64,000 bases of DNA from Cheilinus undulatus (GCF_018320785.1 NC_054886.1:10415207-10479206), one strand, 5' to 3'. Numbered from the stretch's first letter, positions 12,823 through 25,620 are shown. Numbers and translations: made by a program. The notes: a model not told the origin generated them from the sequence alone.

Positions 12823-13057
12823 AAAGAAATTAAAATAAGATAATCATATCTATTCATTTTCATAAATTGACAAATCATCTCCAGTGAGATTAAATTCATA
12901 TCACGAAGTAAAAAAAAAGTCAATGTGAGCCATATATTCTGATGCAGTTTGTTAAACCTTATTTGCGTTAAGGTGTTAATGCAAGTTAGTATTTCTCTAA
13001 CCTTAAACTTTTGAAATTTCTCTAATCAAATCAATGTAGTCTCACTATGATTTTCAA

Positions 13058-13115
13058 CAATTCCAAAAAAGTTGTGGTGGCGTGTACAATTTAAACAAAA
13101 AAATAAAAGATGTGA
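13058..13115. repeat. Fragment of a teleost interspersed DNA repeat (terminus)
   Basis: The stretch AACAATTCCAAAAAAGTTG followed by a GTGTACAATTTAAACAAAAA-like run matches, in reverse, the terminal sequence of the same family seen at 21660-21781 (ATTTACATTTTA... then CTTCTTTGGAAAGG and GTTGTA). Only the end is preserved. The resemblance is from general knowledge of fish repeats, not a search. Confidence 0.5.
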
Positions 13116-13395
13116 TAATGTTATCGCAGCCAAACAAGTGAAGATTGAGGCAGATTTTATCCTTTAAGTTTGAATAACACTTAATTCTCTTACATGGCAG
13201 TAACATGTGTACGTGACATACTTCAAACTTTAAGGAGCATAAGAACCAAAACCCTTAAGTTTTGTGTATGAACAGAACAAAATTTTGTCTTCAAGGAATT
13301 TTACTGCACTACACAAGATCCTAGGTATATTTTAGGACTTGTTAATCCCAGAATGAGGTCTGGAAACATCCATTTTTGGTCAGTGTTGTTTGGCA

Positions 13396-13800
13396 TAAAT
13401 TCAAAGTAGCATACTTCCTGTTAAACTGGCTCCAAGGAACTTATCCACATCCACCAAATAAACTGTATTGATCTTCTAATATTCCTAACTGGCCTTATGT
13501 CTTCAAGTAATTGTAGCAGAACAGGTGTTTTAAGCCCCTGAGACAACTTCCTGTTTCATGGCGAACAATACATTGCCACAGCAACATCTTCAGTCATAGT
13601 CCTGTAAGCTTCACAATAGCATGGCAGGTTGATCCAAGGATATTAAAAACATATTTTAAGAGCGATTTCAGTAACCTGGAAAGAAGAAAAGCTACTTCCT
13701 GTGCCTTAGCAAGACTTAAAACTTTGAGGATACTCCATAGCCACGCCATTTGAGTTTGTACCCATGATGAATTTTTAAGTCTCAAAAGTCTCATATAACA
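13396..13800. repeat. Left copy of a ~400 bp direct repeat flanking the L1 fragment
   Basis: Aligns by eye with 15622-16040: shared landmarks in the same order are TTGTAGCAG(A/T)ACAGGTGTTT, AAGCCCCTGA, CTGTTTCATGGCGAA, CCTGTAAGCTTCACA, AACCTGGAA and CACGCCAT/CCCGCCAT. Similarity is patchy, with small indels. Neither copy encodes a recognisable protein. Confidence 0.75.
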
Positions 13801-13911
13801 GCAAAAAAAATCTGAGTTGGTCTCATGATCATCATTGTACCGGTTAATTATAGAAGGAGGCCTAGAAATGGCTACCTGGTTCCATTGTTTACACTAAAAA
13901 TTCAAAATAGG

Positions 13912-15621
13912 TGGGCTGCCAGTGCACACAAAATTGTGCTCTAGTGCACTCGGCCTAAGGGCAAATGGTATGAAGTCGAAGCCAATTCAAGCTCCTTGTC
14001 CTCATTGCAAGCCCTGGCATGCAGTCCTCTCCCCCTAACTCCCTCCCAATTCTCTTCCAATCCCATTGTCACTAGCACCCTGAAAATCTGGGCCCAGACT
14101 ACACATCATTGTGGGTGGCTCTCGTTACCCCAAATGACCCCTATTTGTAATAATCATTTATTCTTACCTGCCAGAACTGATCCTAGGTTTAAATCCTTGG
14201 AACAAAAGGATATTCAGCACCTACGAAACTTATTTTTAGACAACCTATTTGCTAGCTTTTGACCAGTTATGTAATAATTCTATACTAAACAGATCTGACT
14301 TTTTTAGATACTTTAAGTTGCATGACTTTGTTAGAACTCATTTTCCCCATATCCCCCCACCTAGTGGCGCTGACCTGCTGCTGAAGGCGGGCGCCTCACC
14401 CAAAGGCCATGTTTCCCACCTTTATGCTCTCTTGATGGCAAAGGATGAACCTGCTCTTGACAGAATCAGGAAAGAGTGACAGGAAGAACTGCAGGCAGTT
14501 TTTTCTGATGATTTCTGGAACGAGGCCCTGAAGGGGGTCAACTCATCCTCCAGCTGTGCTAGACTTAGCCTTATACAATTTAAGGTGCTTCGTAGGCTTC
14601 ATTACAGTAAAGCAAAACTCTCTAGGTTGTGTCCGGACAAGCTGGAGGGTAGATGTGACAGATGTGCACGAGCCCCCTGTAACTTGACCCACATGATCTG
14701 GACGTGCCTCAAACTGTCTAATTTCTGGAAATCTTTTTTTGACACAATATCTGAAATTCTGGATATGGCTATACCGCCTTGCCCTCATGTTGCAATATTT
14801 GGTAGACCTCCAGACGAAATTTCTACAACAATAAAACTGTTATAGCTTTCACCTCACTGATCGCACGTAGGAAGATCCTCTTTATGTGGAAGGCCTCTTT
14901 ACCTCCTTCATTCAAATCTTGGCTGCAAGACGTCATGTCTCTTCTCAAACTGGAGAAAATTAAATTCTCACTGAGAGGCTCTTCTGATAAATTTTATACA
15001 ACCTGGAGACCATTGATTGATTATATTGATAGGCTTCCTGCGACATCATTTTCCGGGGGGACAGCGCTTGCTCTTCTGCCTGCCCGCCACACGGCCACAG
15101 TACAGTAGGATTCCTTATGCCAGCAAATGAGAAATGAGATGTAAACACAGGGGTGCAGCTGGTATGTTGATCTTGTTTTTTTTTTTTGAGCCCCCAGAGC
15201 GATTGAAATGCTGAACATTACTCTTTTTAACTTTTATCTTAACTCTTACTCTTGCTTTTATTTTTGACTGTGTGGATATGTGCACGTGCTTGGCGGATTT
15301 ATTGGACCACCTAGCATCATGAAGTGCTGTAAATTTGAGAATTCATGGATAACGGTAGTAATTGTAGTTTGGCATTTGGGGTGTCATTTCGGTTGGGGAG
15401 CTTCTATGGGTTGGCAGGTTGACCATTGTGAAAGTATGGAAAATGATTTTGGTTTTGCCAAATTTTGCCAGTGCTGTTGATTTGGTGCAGCTGTGGCATG
15501 GACCTTGCTCTGGGTGGTGGTCTGGTGGGTTTGTTAGGCACTATATATTTCTGTTAGTATACAATTCACTAATGTCTTAATTATGAAAGAAGAGGACTTT
15601 TGGAAATAAAAAAGTTGAAAC
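13912..15621 (+). mobile_element. 5'-truncated L1-like (LINE) retrotransposon fragment
   Basis: Plus-strand frames encode pieces of the C-terminal region of an L1-type ORF2: SSNPIVTSTLKIWAQTTHH and NNHLFLPARTDP near 14060-14190, FFRYFKLHDFVRTHFP near 14300-14350, CDRCARAPCNLTHMIWTC near 14655-14710 (the LINE Cys/His motif), and a tail at 14884-15108 resembling the end of fish L1 ORF2. Frameshifts and stops separate the pieces and the endonuclease and most of the reverse transcriptase are absent. The 3' end carries AATAAAAAAGTTGAAA near 15605-15620. Dead copy. Confidence 0.88.
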
Positions 15622-16040
15622 CTAAAATTCAAAATGGGGGACTTTCTATTAATTTAGCTCCAAGGGACCTTTCCAACCCACCAAAATAGCCTGTATTGCT
15701 TTTCTAATTTGCCCAACTAGCTTTGTTTCTCTCTCAGTATTTGTAGCAGTACAGGTGTTTAAAGCCCCTGAACAAGACAATGTCCTGTTTCATGGCGAAT
15801 AATGCATTAACACAGCAACAGCAACAGCTTTAGTCACAGACCTGTAAGCTTCACATGATAGCATGAGAAGTTAATTCTAGGTTGTGAAAAATACAGTTGA
15901 GAAATGATTTGGGGAACCTGGAAGGAATAGTCTCCATTTTCTTGTAGTTAGGCTTCTTTCAGTGCCATGGCAAGACATCAGACTCTGGAGACAACATGGC
16001 CCCGCCATGAGGTTTTTACACAGGCAGAATGTTTTTTGTT
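15622..16040. repeat. Right copy of the ~400 bp direct repeat
   Basis: Begins CTAAAATTCAAAATGG and runs through the same ordered landmarks as 13396-13800. It starts exactly where the L1 fragment ends. Confidence 0.75.
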
Positions 16041-19000
16041 CTTGTTGTAAAAATTGTCTTCTAAAAGCAAGCCAAGTTCTAAACTGGTGTCTGTTCAAAA
16101 CGTCCAAAAAAAAAAAAACTTCCTAAGTCCTTTCCTATCCACTTTTCCCTAACCCTTTAACCTTGATGGACTACAAAATTCGCATCTATCACTCGGCATG
16201 TTTTACCTATCAATTCTTTCTTTCATTCTCTCTTTTCTGTATATTACAAAAGTCTACTGTTTTTTTTCTTTCAGCTCGTTATGTGAGAGGCACTAAAAAC
16301 TGTAAACTAAAAAACTTTCAACGGCTACACATTTTTCTCGCCTTACCTTCATAATCATGAGAAATATAATAACCACAATTTGTGGAAATATGACAACTTT
16401 ATCACTTGAAATGGTTGTGATTTTTAAACTCTCACCACACCAACTTTAACATCTTCGTTTTACCATTTCAATTCAAAAACCAAAAGAGGAAAACTGGCGG
16501 TCAATAGTTTTTTGGTTTTTTTTTGGGTTTCTGTCCAGAAACGAAAAACGAGTGAAGCTAGCCGTTTTCTTGATTTCCATATGGTGTAATGCCCTTTCAA
16601 AATAAATTATACTTTGGTACCCTGACATGTCTTCTCATCTCTCCGTTGGTAAAGGATGGTCCAGTGTTACCTAGTCAAAGAAGATAAACGAAGTAATGAA
16701 GCTCCTTTCCTTTTCAGTTAGAGCGTAACTTCAGGCTCAAGTTCCACAGATTTGAACTGCAATAAAATTATTGAAAACAAGACACCCAAAAGGTATTTGA
16801 GTCAACTTTAATCATGGAAGTTAAACGTGTTAAATATGTGAAACTTCACATCTGTTTACAGCAATAAAACTTAATGTTATTAATGTGTCACTATCAAAAG
16901 AAAAAAAAGGAGATAAAGACATATCTTCACAAAAGGTTCAATATTACCCAGACACTTAACAGATTTTTTTTTTCTACTGTGCACATCCATTTTTGGTAAA
17001 AGAGCACAATCCACAGGTTAAACAACACAAGTGATGAAGTGTACAGTAATTAAATGTGTCAAGCTTCACATATGCAGTAACAGTCGTCATTTTCAGACCA
17101 GGGGTTCACATGAAATGCAATGGGACTGATCCAATTTTTTAAAAAACATTTGAGGGTCTTGTTCAGCTGCAAGTGGCTCCCCTGCAGGTACTCTGATTGG
17201 GTGAAAATATTAGCTGAATTGCAAAATATAAAAGCCCTTGCACCAGCCCTAGACTATAGAGAACTTGAAAAGAAACATGAGGAAGTGGATCAATAGTTAA
17301 GTCTATAAAACTCCTCTCAGGTTATTAGAAACCCATTTGAAAACACAACTGCACCATCCCCAATCTATGTGGTGCTACTTTACCTCCCCCTGCAGGCAAT
17401 TATCACTCTTGTATTATTGTAAATGAAAATTGTTGAAAACACCCTGATCTCCTTGGTCTGAAAATGCCTGATTTACACATACATCAACACTTTAATGTAC
17501 AGATGAACACATAAGATACTACCAAAGAAATGTCTTGAATATAACCCTAAAGGTGTGTTTGAACCAAAAGCAAAGAGAATTATCACTGCACTTCACTCAC
17601 ACAAGTTTACCCCAGGACGTGTTCACTCAGGTTTGTTTCACTCAAGTGCCAAACATTTACTCGCCTTTCTACATCAGAGAGCAAAAAATAGTCATGTTTG
17701 GGTTCACAACAATAACCAGAGGCACATAAAGCCTGTTACATCAACCTGTCCATCTCTGTCCAGCAGCTTGGCTGAAATCTAGCTAAGGCTGGCTAAACAC
17801 TAGACGAGCCTGGCATAACTCCATCATTGCCTGTCGGGCTCTCGAAATGGATGCAACCATCCATCTATAAACACGGTGACACAAAGAAAAAAGCATATCT
17901 AATGGTGTTTGAAGCACAACACCATTAGACCATGGCTGTCCAAGTTTTTTCAACCAAAGTCATATTGATTTTAAAAACATGGGGGACAACAGAGGTAGAG
18001 ACATTTGGCTGGTTTCAATCATTATAATCCTCTGAACACACAGACTAGTAAATTAAGCCTGACTATGAGATCAAAACCCTGCTGTTTGTAGTAAAGATTT
18101 AACAGTGGAGAGTCCACTTGGCCCAAGGCACAGCTGTTAAAGTACGTAACATTAGGTTGGTGACATTTCCCAGTCTGCTCGCTCTCACTTGTTTGCTGAC
18201 GACATCCTATCACCCACTGAACTCCAGATGGGACAGGAAAAGATTTCTGCATACAGAAGCGCTATCAAAATGCCCAAATTTTCTGCTGTTTACAGCTGTG
18301 CCAACTGGTCTAGTTTGGAAAAAGACAGGTACTTTTAAGTCTTGAAGTAGAGACGAATAAAGGTCAAAGTCATTGAAAAGGGTGCAGATGGCTTGATGGT
18401 TAGGTTGGGCTGGGCCCTATGTCCTGCCTGTGGCTCCTTTCAAGCAAGTCATTCTCCAGTATTTTGTCCCCGTTTTTCCTCTACCCACTTTTCTACCTCT
18501 ATAATAAAGGCATAAAAAGCCCCAACATAAATCTCGATTCTCAAGCAAACTTATTTATTCAGGCAAAACAGTACAGCAGTCAATCAACGCTGTTTTCAAT
18601 CTGAGGTCGTAGACTGAATGCCTGAGGGCTTGTCTCCCTCATCTGACTAGACCTGTAGGAGGTCTGCAGGACAAGTCATTAATGATATCAACAGCAGCTA
18701 TGCCAGACTATTGTGGGTATTTTGTACAGATTGTCTTATCTGGAAGATGGCTCTGACTGGGTCAGGGTCAGTTAAATTGACACCACACACTTGAGTATTA
18801 TTTGGTAAAATAATCTGATGCAACAAGGCTTGAAAAGTCTAGTGTGTAGCCAGGCTTACCACTGCGTTAGCTATAAACATTACAAAATAATGACAGATCC
18901 ACTACATCATGATGCAGGTTTGATGGTACATTTTCAAAAAGAATTTCGGCAATAAGGAGTGTCAACGCTCTCTAATGCTTTTGTAACACCTCCATGCAAA

Positions 19001-19503
19001 TTTCTCAGTTTGGTTAATTTTTCTGACTTGGCGAGTGTCATGAAGTCACATTTCAAAAAGCAGATTTCTTAAGTTTGCAATTAATTTGTCCACATGAAGA
19101 GTTCTGCTTTGCTTTTAGTCTGAAAACACCTTGAGACTTACCTCAGAACATGCACCATGTGCTTATTTGTCCCTATAAACTAAACCTTAATAAAAACATG
19201 TAGCTACACTCAACCAGGATGTAGATAAAGTCTGTATCTGTACATCTACACTAAGGCTAGACTATCTCAGAGCTTCACTAATACCACAACACAGAAATAA
19301 GACAATGAAAGCACTAGTTTTACTGCATTTTCAAGAAGAACCTGGAATGAGTACTCATGATTTTAAGCTTCATATGCAGATGAATGACCGGTAGCTCTAA
19401 AATTACCATGTTATGTATTGATTAATGGTTATTATCAGCTTTTCCAATGGCACTTAGGCTATCCTAACCACTAAGTGGCGCCCAGCTTTACTAGGCTTCA
19501 GAA
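16041..19503. other. Intergenic sequence and likely rbm4 3' UTR
   Basis: No protein-coding exon recognised. The part nearest 19503 should be the 3' untranslated region of the first rbm4 gene; on the minus strand an AATAAA signal occurs at 18554-18559, which would give a 3' UTR of roughly 0.95 kb, but this choice is unproven. Confidence 0.5.
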
Positions 19504-20345
19504 TCAGTAAGGGTACCGTGCCCGTTCAGCACCCTGATCCCGCGGAACCTCGTAGGCAGAACTTCTTTGGAGGGTAGCCGGGGAAAGGCGCGAACGCTCG
19601 TATGCATATGCGTCGGCCTCGGCAGGAACTCTCCGAATCGGACTCCGCTCACGTGGGTAGTATGAGGGGACAGGGGCCGGTGGAGGAGGGAGGGGAGGAC
19701 ATTCGTAAAGTTCGTGGCTAGAGGGCGGCAGACGCTCCCTCATTAAACCCGTGGAGGAGGAGGTCGTAGGAGCAGGCATGGGGACGGCGTGGCGATCTTC
19801 GAAATAACTGGCCCTGTACTTCTCGTAGTAGTCCACGACACCGTACGGATCCCGTTCCTCGTAGGGCGACCGGCGCATCGGGTAGGGCGGAACCGCGCCA
19901 TAGAATGAGCCGCTGCTCCTGTAAGCCGCCTCACTGCCGTACATCCGAGCCATGCTATGGTCAGGGACGGCGCTAATGCCGTAACCCGGGGGCGGCCCGT
20001 ACCTCATTGCACTCTCGTAGCCTGTGCCCCTTCTGTACCCTGCCATGGCGCTGCTGGGAGCAGCACCCCGTGGAAAACCATGAACAGGAGGGTAGCCAGC
20101 ACTGTAATCTGGCTCGCTGCTGAAGTCTGGATGATAACCCCTGCTGTGACCACGCCCACCGTATCTCGAGCCATCGTATCCATCAGAGTTTGGCTCTGAG
20201 CCGTTTCCGTGATAGCCATTTTGGTCTAGAGGGCACTCTTTGGACCAGTGGCCTTCCTGCCCGCAACGATAACAACCCGATCTGTCTCCCATTCCCGGCG
20301 CAGTACGCAGGCGGCTAGTCGAAAGCTTCACACTCATCAGTTTGC
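19504..20345 (-). CDS. rbm4: rbm4 paralog 1, coding exon 2 (zinc knuckle and Tyr/Pro/Arg-rich tail)
   Basis: The 842 bp exon starts after GAAG| and ends with TGA at 19504-19506. The knuckle has the C-x2-C-x4-H-x4-C spacing. The low-complexity tail holds many Tyr-Gly, Pro-Pro and Ser-rich tracts. Its GC content is clearly higher than the surrounding DNA. Confidence 0.95.
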
Positions 20346-22644
20346 CTTCAAAAGAAAAGATTCAATAAGGGTCTCATACCTGAAGTGATGCCAAGTAATA
20401 TCAGAAACATTTCCTGCTTTTCATAAATCTATCCCCTAAAGGCTCATTTATGCTTTTTTAGACATATAAAAATACATCAGTATGTTGTACTATTTAACCG
20501 TCACTACCAACGTATCCGTGCACGACTGGAGGTCAAATATTCATCCATGCATGGGCGCGCTGATACAGACATTCATCTCCCGTCCCGGCTGTGCTTTTGT
20601 AACTGTCTTTTCCTGTTCCCCGGTGATTAACATAAATATGCTAATAGCCTCAACGCTTAATGTTGCCCTAAAGAATTCTGAGGGTATCGCAACATTTGGT
20701 CTGAATTTGAAGGCTTTAAGAAGCGTGCAGAAATACAGACGAAATTACAAGTACAACCCAAAGAACCACCAATATCCGCATTGAATGTGGAGCATAAATG
20801 AGCCTTAACCGTCCATGTACTCCCTATACAGCAATCAAGCATAACTTAATATATCCATTAAAGCTGAAATCCGTAACTTTCTGCAGAATATTGTCTATCA
20901 GTAGCACTCAATTAGTGATAAATTTACTCTGCATAGGATGCATTTACAATCCCAGCTCAAAAAATGTTGTCACTGTGTAAAAGGTTTAAAAAAAAAAAAA
21001 AAAAAGGAAATGATTGTCAAATCCCACAGACCCACATTTTAATCACTCCTCTTTTAACAACAGTCTGTAAACGTCTGGGAAGTGAGGAGACCAGTTGATT
21101 GAGACTTGGGAGAAGAATGTTCTCCCAGTCTTGTCTGATGTAGGATTCTAGCAGCTCGATAGTCCAGATTCATCTGACCACAGAACAGTTTTCCAATTAG
21201 CCTCAGTCCATTTTAAATGAGCTTTGGATGAGAGAGAGAAGACAGCGGCAGTTCTTGATTTTGTTCACACATGGCTTCTTCAGTGCATGTTCCAGCTTTA
21301 ACTATCAGTTGTTGATGGCACGGCCAAGAGTTCCTGAGCCCGTGCAGTGATTTCCAGCACAGAATAATTTGTCTGTTTTTAATGCAGTGGCCCTGGGGGC
21401 CAAATATCACTAGAAGAAGAAAGAACCAAAGCTCATTTAAAATACACTGAGGCAAATTGGAAAACTGTTCTGTGGTCAGATAATGGTGTGCCAAAGAAGA
21501 ATCAGGAGTATTTAGCTGGGAAAAAAATGGCAAAAGAGGGAATGTTACCCAATAGTAAACATGGCCCGGTACCTACTTTTTTAAGATGCGTTGCTGCCAA
21601 CAAATTTAGAATGAGCAAATATTTTTCATGAAATGGTAAAATGTTTCAGTTTCAACATCTGATATGTTATTTATGTTATATTGTGAATAAAATATGGGTC
21701 TATGAGACTTTAAAGTCATTTATTTCTGTTTATATTTACATTTTAGGCCGTGCCAGGACTTCTTTGGAAAGGAGGTTGTACTCCTCAAAGGCTGCATGTT
21801 AAAAACAACCTTGTAACAGGAATTAGCTTGTTCTACACAAGCAATAAGGCTTGAATTTGACTGCTTGGGTGATAAACTTCGGTGCCTGTGTTGATACAAG
21901 AATTCAATGTATGAGTATTGAATATTACTGAAAGCTGCTAAAATTTGCTCACAGATATCAATTACCACAAAACCATACGTGCATCTGTCTTTGGTGTTTA
22001 TGCTTCCATTTGAAGAATAAAGATACACAAGGTTAATCAGAACTTTCTGAGATACATAGGCTGTACTTACCGATTTCATTACGGATACCAGCTTTAAAGT
22101 AAGTATTCATGGCTGCCTGACTGTTATCCCTACATCTTTTTCTTTTTACTTACCTGTTACCCATCTATGACTTACCTATCAATTTAGAAGAACAGAATTT
22201 AATACACTTGAAATAATATGCTTAACCTGAAAGTTCACCTTTAAAAGCTGTGTTGTCTAACTGATTAATGGCCTCCATGGCGTCCTCCATTCGCTCCATG
22301 TGAACAAAAGCATAATTTTTTACTATGTCACACTCCAGCACAGATCCAAACTCTTCAAACTTTGCTCTCAGCTCCTGGTTGGTGCAGGCAATGTTTCCTA
22401 CGTGTAGTTTGGTGGATCCTCTGGACTTCCCTCGGCTCAGCTCTACGTTCATGGGCTGACCGTTGAGCTCGTAATGATGGAGGTTACTGATGGCTTCTTC
22501 AGCCTCTGCTTTGTTGTCCATGTGCACAAAGCCAAAGTTCTTGACAATTGTGCATTCTGCGATCTTTCCATACTGGGAGAAAAGAGAGCGGAGTTCATCT
22601 GATGTGGTTTCCTGGGCCAAGTTTCCAATGAAGATTTTCACCAT
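19504..22644 (-). CDS. rbm4: rbm4 paralog 1: RNA-binding protein with two RRMs and a CCHC zinc knuckle
   Basis: RBM4/Lark proteins regulate alternative splicing and mRNA translation and shuttle between nuclear speckles and cytoplasm. The coding region joins 22239-22644 to 19504-20345 (415 residues). RRM1 starts at the N-terminus (VKIFIGNL as RNP2, KNFGFVHM as RNP1) and RRM2 follows ([15 protein letters not shown]). After the splice come the family signature [15 protein letters not shown] and the zinc knuckle [14 protein letters not shown]. The tail is rich in Tyr, Pro, Arg and Ser, with DRSPIRRVP and YERSRLSP as in other RBM4 proteins. The donor is AAAG|GTGAAC and the acceptor GAAG|GCAAAC. 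A 1.9 kb intron with a transposon relict separates the exons. It pairs with a tandem paralog at 29219-30678. Which zebrafish-style number (rbm4.1/.2/.3) applies cannot be decided here. Confidence 0.96.
20346..22238. other. rbm4 paralog 1 coding intron (1.9 kb)
   Basis: The intron contains the transposon relict at 20988-21781. Splicing it out restores the zinc knuckle in frame; retention gives a stop five codons after the donor (TGA/TAA region at about 22222). Confidence 0.85.
20988..21781. mobile_element. Degenerate DNA transposon relict of a common teleost family
   Basis: Starts at a poly-A run (20988-21005). Several blocks resemble a high-copy fish element with antisense transposase segments: AACGTCTGGGAAGTGAGGAG, TCATCTGACCACAGAACAG, GTTGATGGCACGGCCAAGAG and CCTGAGCCCGTGCAGTGATT. 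It ends with a terminal block (GAGCAAATATTTTTCATGAA at about 21613-21632, then TTATATTTACATTTTA and CTTTGGAAAGGAGGTTGTA). Large parts are missing and one block is present in both orientations. Family name not asserted. It lies in the rbm4 paralog 1 intron. Confidence 0.7.
22239..22644 (-). CDS. rbm4: rbm4 paralog 1, coding exon 1 (RRM1 and RRM2)
   Basis: The 406 bp exon starts at ATG 22642-22644 and ends in ...AAA G before GTGAAC. A 3' splice site (CCCGTAG|TG) lies 18 bases upstream of the ATG, so the 5' UTR is split. Both RRMs are complete within this exon. Confidence 0.95.
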
Positions 22645-22662
22645 TTTGAAGTGTCCAAGTCA

Positions 22663-25502
22663 CTACGGGAGGAGAGGAAACAAAGATCCTTAACACATTA
22701 AAATCTCGAACATCTGGAATTCTTAAAAATGAGCTAATCATCATCAAAAGCTGCATTTTATTCATGAGACTAACTTAAGGATTAATTAAAAATAATGCCT
22801 TTCATTGTTGATTCCATGCCTTGCCAAAAACAACATATCAAAATAGTCTGCGTGCCTCAGCTTGAATACATTTGAATAATTAGTGCCTAAAGCTGCTGTT
22901 CATGATTCTAAATAGCACTTGGCCTCAAATCTTTAAAGTCTTTGTCCTTGACAAGAGCATCAACAGGCTGCAAACACTGTAGTAACTCCTCCTTACCGTT
23001 AATGACAAACAAAGGATTGAATGATTGGGGGTAGATAGATATTGTGACAGATATTTGCATTAGATTAGATTTACAATTGTTTGGAATGATCAATTTTGCA
23101 CCAAAATTTGTATTTTAACTCCAAGTAATATGATACAATGTTAGTCTGTAGGAAGTAAATATACAATCACATTGTTGTTAGGTTTTGTGTTATTGAGAAA
23201 TTGTGTTTTTTTTAAACAATCTGTGGGTCTAGATGTGTACTATAGGGTGGGTTCACATTAGGGACCCAGGCTCTGATGAACTGAACACTTGCCCCAAAGT
23301 TCGATTCCATTTGTTCAGATGTACCATTCGCTTCAAGGGGTGGTCTCAAGCACAGTTCATGTGAATTTAGGAATGGTACTTCAGAGATGTGAATGCGGCC
23401 ATGCCAAAGTACAGGGTAGTTGTTGGCAAGTGAACTGTAAAGGCAATTCTAAACTTCTCCTATCTCCTCAAAAACCATGTTTATAAGCACCACTTTTCAC
23501 TAACAATGGTTTATGTTGTTTGAATATCACAGTAGAGAATGTAAGTGTACACGTAATAAGGTGTTTGGAAAACTAAGCAGGAAAAAATGACTGTAAGGAG
23601 TAATGGGACAGCTTTAGCTCTGATAGTTTGCAAGAATGAAACTGATCTTGTCACGATGCTAATGGACTTAGTAAAGACAGGAGCATGCAGTTTGACTGGT
23701 CATTCATTTATGAAACCTCTGCAAAGTTGTACCAAATTTCTGCAACACTAACCGATGTCTATGTTTCCTGCCTGTTTTGCTAGTATTTATATTACATCAG
23801 TGTTTATTTTATACTTATACTAATTTTATACAAAAACTTGAATTATAAGAAATATAATTACAGTAGGTCTACATTAATATTATTATAGATAATATTAGAT
23901 AGTAAGTTTGTATGAGGAAAACAGGTTAGTATTTGCAGGGATTTATTCCTGTATATTATTTTAAAGCATCTGTTAGACTTTAAAGTCCCTATAAGATCAC
24001 AGTATTTTAGAAAAATACTCTTTTATTTCACATGTTGGGATGCATATTTCTAAGCTCAATATAAATCAGTAACATTACAGAGTGAACTGACTTGTCCTCT
24101 AGGATTCCTACATGTTTCTGCCTGTTGACAAGCTTTATGGAGGTGCTGATTTCCTTATCACCTGTCCACAGTGAAGCTTAAACTACTAGAAACTGGTTCT
24201 CTCATTATTGTATCATTTGCTTGACTGAAACTGGCTGAGCCAGAAGCCTACAGAGCAGCCTTTCACAACCTTCAGTATGCTGTGGCCTAATCTGAAACCT
24301 GAAAATCTTCTGGGGCCCACCAAAGCCCCAAACTATCTTCACATGAGTCTAAAAGTAAACCTTCAGATTTCAGTTTCATAGATAGAGAACCTTAATGCAA
24401 CTGCTTGGCTTTCAGAGATGTTAACATAACCCGGAAACTCTTTGTGGGTTCACAAAGTCCAATTAATGAGCCACTGTCATTTATTTTTTTGTTCAGGCAA
24501 TTGCAAAGTCACTTAAATTACTTTTCTAATATTCATGTCAGACATACTTTATGGCTCAGCCAACCCTTTTCTGATAGCATACATTTCTCAGAGGTACAGA
24601 TAAATTCCTTAAAACAGGAAGTGAGCGACATAATTTAGTACTTAACGGTCAGCAGTAAAACTGTGACACCAGTTACATCAGAAAAGACCACAGAGCCAAC
24701 AATACAAACAAGCAAAAGGCTGCAACCAGAGCAACCTGGGCTTACGAACACCTCAGCAGTACCATGGGCTGATTGCCTTCATACCACAGTGTATTGGTAA
24801 AAATTAATTCATGCAAAAGGAGTCCCAACAAAGAAATGAGAGCTTGAATGAACAGAATATATATGGGCATGCATATCATTTCAGCTGAAATGTACAATAA
24901 TGCATATCTTCATGCAATGGATACTTATTAATAGTTTTTTCATAGGTAGGCCATGATCCAGAAGTAAACTGCAGATGTCTGGATAAAATTGTAAAATCCA
25001 CTAGACTGTTTGAACAATAGTTTAGGAGCCAGTGTCGTCTACAAAATATAGAGAAGGAATGACACCCTTTATTTTTAATCTAGCCCATTAAACTGCATTA
25101 TAAATAGATGCCATCGTCGCACACCCACAATACTGTACACATTTTCTCAGTCCACATCACATGCTACACATCATGTCTAACAAGAGCAGCTGCAGATATA
25201 CTAGCCGTCATATTAGCCGATTAATCGAAACCTCGATTTTATGCTGAGCCAGTATTTTTTTATTTGTTGAGATATTGAGAGCATCAAAGTTACGTAAGGC
25301 GTATTTGCACGTTTTTGGTCAACCCAACCACGCAGCACGCCTTCAGCTAGTCCAGCTGTAAATTAGCTTAGCCTCCACATCCATTTACGTAATCCCGATT
25401 TAATTCGGACAGAAATAACCTTTAATAGTGATTGTGACTGGATTGTTTATCTATATTAGGATTTTTTAGTTGCTATTAAAGTTAAAATCAGTGGATACTT
25501 AC
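22663..25502. other. rbm4 paralog 1 5'-UTR intron
   Basis: Bounded by a strong donor (CAAG|GTAAGTATCC, minus strand) at 25502 and an acceptor (CCTCCCGTAG) at 22663-22664. It holds a sequence starting GTGGGTTCACATTAGGGACC near 23248 that looks like one end of a DNA repeat. No coding exon seen. Confidence 0.75.
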
Positions 25503-25620
25503 CTTGTAAAGCTGAAAAACGTGTGTCGACCCTCAGAGAATGAAATGAATGCCGGGCTGCGTCCGGATATTCGTTCTTACTCGGCAAGGTTCCACAACTG
25601 TGAATTGAACCGGAAGTATA
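25503..25620 (-). other. rbm4: Non-coding first exon of rbm4 paralog 1
   Basis: The minus strand shows a near-perfect 5' splice site (TTTACAAG|GTAAGTATCC) at 25502/25503 that pairs with the acceptor 18 bases before the ATG. No upstream ATG occurs in the joined leader. The 5' boundary is an estimate. Confidence 0.65.

Noticed and set aside
13996-15108. Possible host gene on the plus strand
   Set aside because: The segments match the C-terminal part of L1-type ORF2 and are broken by stops and frameshifts.
19957-20199. Plus-strand frame across rbm4 paralog 1 exon 2
   Set aside because: Shadow of a GC-rich low-complexity coding exon.
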